A stretch of DNA of 64,000 bases from Andrena cerasifolii (taxonomy: Eukaryota; Arthropoda; Insecta; Hymenoptera; Andrenidae). Shown here piece by piece: positions 58,293-64,000 of this stretch (within the stretch, counting starts at the first letter, position 1; every line of letters starts with the position of its first letter). The notes under the pieces were generated by a model. That model searched no databases. It saw only the letters and a program-made list of their open reading frames with translations, and had not been told where the DNA came from. Made by a program: the position numbers and the translations under genes. Location: contig NC_135118.1 in assembly GCF_050908995.1 (NCBI RefSeq), forward strand, positions 13,711,501 to 13,775,500, in the 5' to 3' direction.

Positions 58293-60342
58293 ACAATAAA
58301 ACAGACACTATACACACGTAAATGTGTAAAGCAAACGTTTTGGAAATGATTGTGGAAAGGGGGAGAAGGCGTGTTACTTTCATGACGCCGTTACGTTTGT
58401 CTAAATCTATTTTTATCTCGTCACTCCTCTTATTTCCAAAATCTGCAAAACCACTGCATTCTGTCGGTTCCACTGATTGCTGCAATTTTATTATCACTTT
58501 GAGTGGCGGAAGGTTTTTGGAAAATACCCCTAAGTCGACCAAGCTGTTCCAAAACGATTAGCTTCTGCCGGGACAGTTTTGTACAAAGCGAGCTCCCAGC
58601 TTCGTTTATTTTCAAAGTAAATATTCGAGGCCCTCTGCCAATATCTTCGATGCTTTTCAAAAAATATCAATGTAAAAACACCCCGACGTCACTCAATGTG
58701 TTAATACTTCGAAAGCAGTGCCTTTTTTTTAAAGCCTTTAGACTCGATCACATACAAGCTCAATCTCACTGCCAGATCCAGAGTGCAGCTGAACGTTGTA
58801 ATACCCCGAGATTTAGTCAAAATAAAACGTTCTATTTTGAGAACCAATGTTTCTCATTCCCTGTGTCCATTGGCGAAGTCCACTTTACGGTTGGTTTAAT
58901 CAGTGAAAATACCAGAGAATTATTGTACAACAGACCTGATCCCATGCCCTGGATCACTCGAGTCACCGTTTGCTTTCATCCCCTCAGCGATTCGCGCGAC
59001 GTTCTTAAAAATAAAAGCCTGACTCGTCGCTTAAACGTTGGCTCGCGCTCGCGAGCCTTAATCCGGAATTATGTTGAACCTTGCCGAATTTTACGAGTTC
59101 ACTGGCATTGCTCCTTTATCGTCGCCGTGACGCTATATCGAGCGTCGAGTGAGATTAAAAGGAACAAAAGCGGATTTTCCCTCGCTGATGTTACAAAGGA
59201 TAGATGAAAATGCGACGAAACGGAAGCACCCGACCCGTATAGGTTTTTTGGAAAGAAACGGATTTCAGTTGGGCCCGTTGAAGCGTGGCCGGGATGTTTT
59301 TCGATCTATTAATAGCCGCCGGCAAGTTTACTTCAAAATATTTTTCTTGTGATAGGGATCACGCATTTTATTTTTACAGCGCCAGTACACAACTTTATGT
59401 GTACCTTGCTTCTCCGTTCGTGAAAGGAAAAACAAGGTTCGCCGAAAATCGATGAGTTGTCGAAATAAAATGATATTTATTTATTTAATATACATTCATG
59501 GCTTTATACCAACATTTATTGAATCGACTATATTTCTCTTCAATTCTTATTAATAATACAATCGAATAATAGCGCTCCTACCATACTAATTTCTGAAACA
59601 CCCCCAAAGAAGAATCGTCTGAATAACAAAACAAGAAGTCACACAGGAAAATATCACAACCTAACACCAACCCACTGAATTTCGTAAACTAATAAAATCG
59701 ATGCAGGAACCGTAAAAGAAGGGATCCAAGTGGGGGGGGGGGCATTAAAATCTGATACGAATCCTTCGGTTAAAGCGCCCCGTATTACGGAGGACAGTTT
59801 CGAAACAAGCTAAGAGATCCCCCGACAACGAATTTATCTTACGCAGACGGATCATAGCAGTTATTGCCGCGATCCAACGACATAAAATTGAGGTACGCGG
59901 TTCGCAATAAATATTGACCCGAGGCAACCCAGCCAGACGTCGATTTACAGTAGCAGTGCTCTGGCGTCGAATAAAATAAAGGATCTGCAACAACCCCGGG
60001 GCGGAGGCAACCGATTTCGAGTCGGGAACATTTCCGTCGGAGTCGCAATTTTATGGTCCGCACGCAAACGACGACCACCGTCGCGCAATTTTTATACGCG
60101 CATCGCGAAACCTTGTTCGCTATTTCCGCCGCGGCCGCGGTTCGCGTTTTCTTTTCTCACGATAGAACCATCGGTCCAATCGAATGGGCTCGTCTGCTTC
60201 GCAGTCCTTTGTTTATTTGCTTCTTCAATTGGAATCGTTCGAAAGTTTAATTCGCGATAGGGCCAAACGAATTGGGTAGTTGAAAATGGAAATAGAAAGA
60301 TATTCATTGGGACCATTGGAGTTCCCAGTGGGTAAATGGTGA
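58293..60342. other. No identified gene; contains the longest frame of the window
   Basis: A plus-strand frame with ATG at 58503-59207 (234 codons) is the longest in the window. It shows no domain, signal or repeat I recognise, and its part at 58587-58680 is a dispersed repeat also present at 36098-36190. It is therefore probably not a gene. A run of G lies at about 59734-59743. Confidence 0.4.
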
Positions 60343-60743
60343 AAAGGGTCTAGCAGGCTAAGCACAGGGGAAACGGCTTAAGCATCAATTTTAGTATTTA
60401 TGTAGGTATAGAAAATAATGCTCTATGCCTAAAAAATACTGTAAGAAATTTCAGATCCCTACCCCCTCCGATTAGGGTGATTCGAGGATAACAACCTAAA
60501 ATTTTACGATTTTTTTTCTTAGCAACTACTTAAGATATTTGAATGCTTCAAAATGCACGTAGTAGGTACTTTTTAGCTGTACCACATATATTTTTTCGAA
60601 ATGGCAGATCAGTCATTAAATAAAAATTATCAAATATCTTAAGTAGATGTTGAGAAAAAAAGGAGCAATATTTGCTATTCATAAATAGGTACTAAAATTG
60701 GTGTTGGGGCCGTTTTCCCTATGCTTACCCGGCTAGACCCTTT
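60343..60743. mobile_element. 401-bp palindromic element
   Basis: AAAGGGTCTAGCAGGCTAAG CACAGGGGAAACGG at the left mirrors CCGTTTTCCCTATGCTTACCC GGCTAGACCCTTT at the right. Inner arms ACTACTTAAGATATTTGA and its partner ATCAAATATCTTAAGTAG also pair. Divergence is moderate. It is non-coding, with no clear target duplication. Confidence 0.72.
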
Positions 60744-60779
60744 GGTAGATGTTTGCGATTTCGGTGCGACAAGTTTATA

Positions 60780-61021
60780 GGGTAGATGTACCGTTTGTGG
60801 CCATTGCACTGTTGTTGGCCATGTGCATAATTATCTTATTTTTAAATTGCTTGCAGATCAATATTATGTGGAGAATCTCACGTCATAAATATTTTGTTTA
60901 GTATATCGCCAGAAATATAAGGTTACATTTATTCCTTACCCTGAGAAATATTATATTTTTTAAGAAGTGGCCAAAACTGGTGTACAATACCTGAAAGTGG
61001 CCACAAATGGTGCATCTACCC
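60780..61021. mobile_element. 242-bp MITE with TA duplication
   Basis: TA at 60778-60779 and 61022-61023 flanks GGGTAGATGTACCGTTTGTG GCCA and the complement of the right end, GGGTAGATGCACCATTTGTG GCCA, with two mismatches. Inner GTGGCC words recur near the right end. It is AT-rich and encodes nothing. The TA duplication fits the Tc1/mariner group. Confidence 0.83.
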
Positions 61022-61058
61022 TAATTTGAGGACACGAAATATTTGAATCATTTGTAAC

Positions 61059-61289
61059 CAGTGACGGATTTAAGGAAAAAGGCCCAGATGGCGTACCTTT
61101 TGGGACACCCTGTATACATAACAGAATTGTAAATAAATTTACGCGCGTGCGGAATGGAAATAACGGGAAACAAAAAGTATATAGTGTTTGGATAAAACCA
61201 GAATTTTTTGGAAAATGAAGCCCTGGGAGCCTTTTAGGCAGGAGCCGGGGCGGCAACTGCTCATCGGCCGCCGGTTAAATCCACCACTG
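61059..61289. mobile_element. hAT MITE with perfect 8-bp duplication
   Basis: TTTGTAAC at 61051-61058 is repeated exactly at 61290-61297. The ends are CAGTGACGGATTTAA and, on the complement, CAGTGGTGGATTTAA, the common CAGTGGCGGATTTA hAT terminus. The ends of 13213-14009 (CAGGCACGGATTT) are similar, so these elements may have used related transposases. It is 231 bp with no transposase. The interior includes TTTTGGGACACCCTGTATAC, a word often seen at arthropod transposon ends. Confidence 0.9.
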
Positions 61290-61297
61290 TTTGTAAC

Positions 61298-64000
61298 GTG
61301 GGAGCGTGTTGTACGATTGGGTAACAAAAAAAGGCATTGTTGCCACCGAATTTGGTTTTTGATACACCTAAAGGGAGGATAGAGGGATTTCCTCATAGCG
61401 CGCAAGTGTGTGAAAACTTCCTTGCCTAACAATTCAATCTCACCCTCCTCTCAAGTTTTTAGAAGTCACTGTTAAACGGTCAGGCGAGCGTGATATACGA
61501 ATTCCTTAAGCATGAAACTAGTAACCTTCCTTCGAAATGCATTGTACCAGAAGAATAGTCCGCGCCCCCGGGTTTCCCCGTCCCTCGTGGAAGTCACTTC
61601 ATGGCTCTCCAATAAAAAGAACATTAATCATAATGACGATAATGACGGTGCAAGCGCGCGCATTCAACGATCGTTTATCGAGTTTCCACGAATTCTACGG
61701 TGTCGCGATCGCTCGCCGAGCTCACGGGGGTAGTCTGTTGATAGCGGAAGCACGGATCCAAATAATCGCTTCGTTAGCAGATTGAGAATGACTCCGGGGG
61801 GAAGTGATAGTTTTCACGTGAAACTGGCGTACGGTGATTTATCGGGGGCCTTTGTATCGGTCTTCTTGAAATGACGCGAGCCACGGGGGGTTAATCGACC
61901 ACAACGACCAATGGGCCGTCTATGAACCGTTGCTCAGATAATAAAAGGACAGCCTCGCGCGGTGGTGTCGACAATAGTGACATGTAATGGTGTCCCAGGG
62001 CTGAGAATCTCGGAAACATTTATTCTTCTTCCCCCTCCGCGCGATACACGGATTATCCACGGTATACCAGCGTGGAATTCGTTGCCAACACAATGGCGAT
62101 TCATGATAGGCGGTCCACGTTCAGGTTTACGTGAGCTGTGCCTACAAACAGCGACTACAAGTAAGCCATTAAGTAAATGATTTTATAGTAATCCCCACCA
62201 ATAATCGTTACTCTAAGTGATTTCCACGATGCTCGGGGATTAAACTAATCCCGGCAATAAATTAAGATTGTGCCAGCCTGAATAATCATTTTCCACGGAC
62301 TTTTCAAACTCAACGTGAGCTTTACTTCTCATGTTCGTGCTGTGGAAATAAATTATAATGACTATTGTGGGTGGATTATTAAGTCCCGGTATGAAATTGC
62401 AATAATTCTCTCGCCTTTCACAGGAAATTGTGGTGTGATATTATGATGGTAGGCAAAAGGCGATTGCAAATGTTAAATGAACTCCACGTCACGCGCGCGG
62501 GCACGCCAAGCATGATACTCCCCAGAAACCTATAACTGTTTAAATATCACACCAGTCGAAAATATACCACGGTCTAAAAAGTTCGCGCGAACGTCGCCGC
62601 TCGGTAGCGTGGTAGCGCTCGCCGCAGCGCGGAGGGCTGAAAATTCATACAGAACCGGGGAGGATGTTAAAATTCATGCGATATTATCGGCCAAATAAAT
62701 GAAACGAAAATAACGCTCCAGCGACCTGGCGTTTCGTTCGTCGAAAGGAAAACGATATTTCACTGATCACCGTTCCCGTTCGGCGGGGCGAAAATATCGT
62801 TTCATCGGGCACCGGTGGCACCCCGTGCCGCGGCCCGGCCCACGTTTTCGATCAGCGTGATCGGTAGGCCTAATAAAGCACATTGTCACAGGGCGAATGG
62901 CAACCGGAGCCCCGGCAAAATGCGCGCCATTAGGGGCTTGTAAAGTGTTAGCGGGCAAGGGTTGAGCCGTGTGCAACCAGAACACAGTGAAGTTACACTG
63001 TTCAGGCCCGCTATCAGAACTTAAGGGTTGTTACCGCGTTCTGTCTCGCCCCGGAGGGTCCACGGGAAGCCCCCACAAAATTCTAACAGCAATAAATTAT
63101 ATTCGAGGCACGCACCAGTCCTAAGGGTGAGTAGTACCACGTGTGCTGCACCAAATGGTACTTTCATTGCACTTGCCTCGCGGCCTTTGCATTCTGCCAA
63201 GCTCCCGGCCGACCTCCTCCCTGCCCTCGTGAATTTATTGTTCTTCTTTCCGCGAAGTTCTGACACGTCGAGCGAAGCTCGGTCTCCTTTTCCGTCGCAC
63301 GGTGTCGATACATCGACGTTAGTCGATTCCACCTCGCCTACCGGCTAACATTGGCACGCGTCCCGATTTATTCCGGATTAGAGGCCGATTTTCAATACCG
63401 CCCATCGCTCTTTCTCGTACCCCCGCGCGCGCACCGTGACCGATCGGCTTTCAACTCTCGGGCGAAGTCGAATTTTATTCCAGGAGCCGTGCGACCGATC
63501 GAGAATATTTCATCGGGAGACTGTTTGCACGGGAAACACGGGCCCGCGGTTGATTTGCAAAACGCGATTGATTGAAGGCCGGCGTGCATTGTTAAAATAT
63601 TTGCTCTGGTTGGCGCGTCTACGCGCTCGGAAACGACGCTTTGATGTCGCTAATGCAAATGAACGTTCGTTTTCTTCTTTCCATTGAAGTGCCGCTACTT
63701 CGAAGCGGCGCTCCCCCTTTGCCCTTTACCATCTATAATTTCTGAGGAATAAACTTTGTAGATCGTTTTATTTTGTTGCTTCGAACTGGCACGTGGGAGT
63801 GTCCTATTAATTAATATTTGCGATGATTTCCGTGTCCCTTTTTTAGCACCCCCCCAAAGAAGAAGGAAAAAGGAGATTGATGTATCCACGACTGAAGTAA
63901 TTGAAGAATTTTGTAACAAAAAAGGAAACTGGATTTTATTCTTTAAATAAATTTTTAGTTGCATTAACATTACTTTTATCCGTTCATCTGGGTTCCCCCA
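61298..64000. other. CpG-rich at 62.5-63.7 kb, no identified gene
   Basis: Only chance frames up to 106 codons (63028-63348), opening from TTG. Nothing recognisable as exon, RNA or repeat end. The block could be regulatory or a first exon of a gene to the right. Confidence 0.4.

Noticed and set aside
58503..59207. Longest frame in the window (234 codons) as a possible gene
   Set aside because: No recognisable domain or signal. Part of it is a dispersed repeat also present at 36098-36190, and no splice or promoter evidence is seen.
1..64000. CRISPR array, bacterial operons, rRNA or tRNA genes, known insect microRNAs
   Set aside because: Looked for direct-repeat/spacer patterns, B-box-like GTTCRANTC words in tRNA context and familiar mature microRNA sequences; none was convincing by eye.

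Overview
The window looks like a gene-poor, transposon-rich stretch of an insect nuclear genome. A hymenopteran is my best guess. CpG is not depleted, CpG-rich blocks of 0.5-2 kb alternate with AT-rich sequence, and the repeats are typical of insects: hAT, Helitron, Tc1/mariner, piggyBac-like, Transib-like and LINE 3' ends. There are no operons, no intact long coding frames, no CRISPR array, and no rRNA or tRNA that I could recognise. Almost every open frame is a chance frame, usually opened from a non-ATG codon.

Possible host coding sequence is minimal. The best candidate is a minus-strand first coding exon at 6021-6105, which encodes a 28-residue signal peptide running into a GT splice donor. 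CpG-rich sequence lies just upstream of it (6106-8700). A much weaker candidate exon lies at 41912-42012, minus strand. Other CpG-rich blocks (about 16.0-17.1, 29.0-29.4, 36.5-37.5, 41.6-42.7, 46.0-46.9, 49.3-50.9 and 62.5-63.7 kb) could be promoters, first exons or regulatory DNA, but nothing in them is identifiable.

The mobile fraction can be read in detail because many elements keep both ends and their target-site duplications (TSDs). There are two Helitrons (894-1120, 53301-53638) and several hAT elements: 1633-2008; 7021-7267; 10421-10936 with TSD GAATTCAT; 13213-14009 with TSD GCTCTATC; 32672-32875 with TSD GTATGGGC; 61059-61289 with TSD TTTGTAAC. A Transib-like element sits at 34402-35421 (TSD GGACG, ends CACAGTG/CACAGTA). 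Two Tc1/mariner relics (20350-20766, 35549-36095) and four short elements with TA duplications or TA-like ends (25998, 45168, 56928, 60780) are present. Piggybac-like elements lie at 47614-48261 and probably 15234-15398, and LINE 3' ends at 39120-39754 and perhaps 38314-38470.

The most distinctive content is a set of long palindromic (foldback) elements bounded by TTAA and starting GGGG: 17223-17942, 17947-18676, 22423-22839, 27540-27622 (fragment), 27627-28298, 28303-28748 (truncated) and 40486-41205. They form at least four unrelated-looking sequence groups that share only the TTAAGGGG terminus and full-length foldback design. Twice they are stacked end to end sharing a single TTAA, in the same family order. 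Further long palindromes without a clear TTAA lie at 31933-33052, 55408-56144, 57861-58292 and 60343-60743. Two interleaved, non-nested inverted repeats occupy 23479-24925. If transcribed, these would form long dsRNA hairpins. I propose this group as the under-described system of the window.
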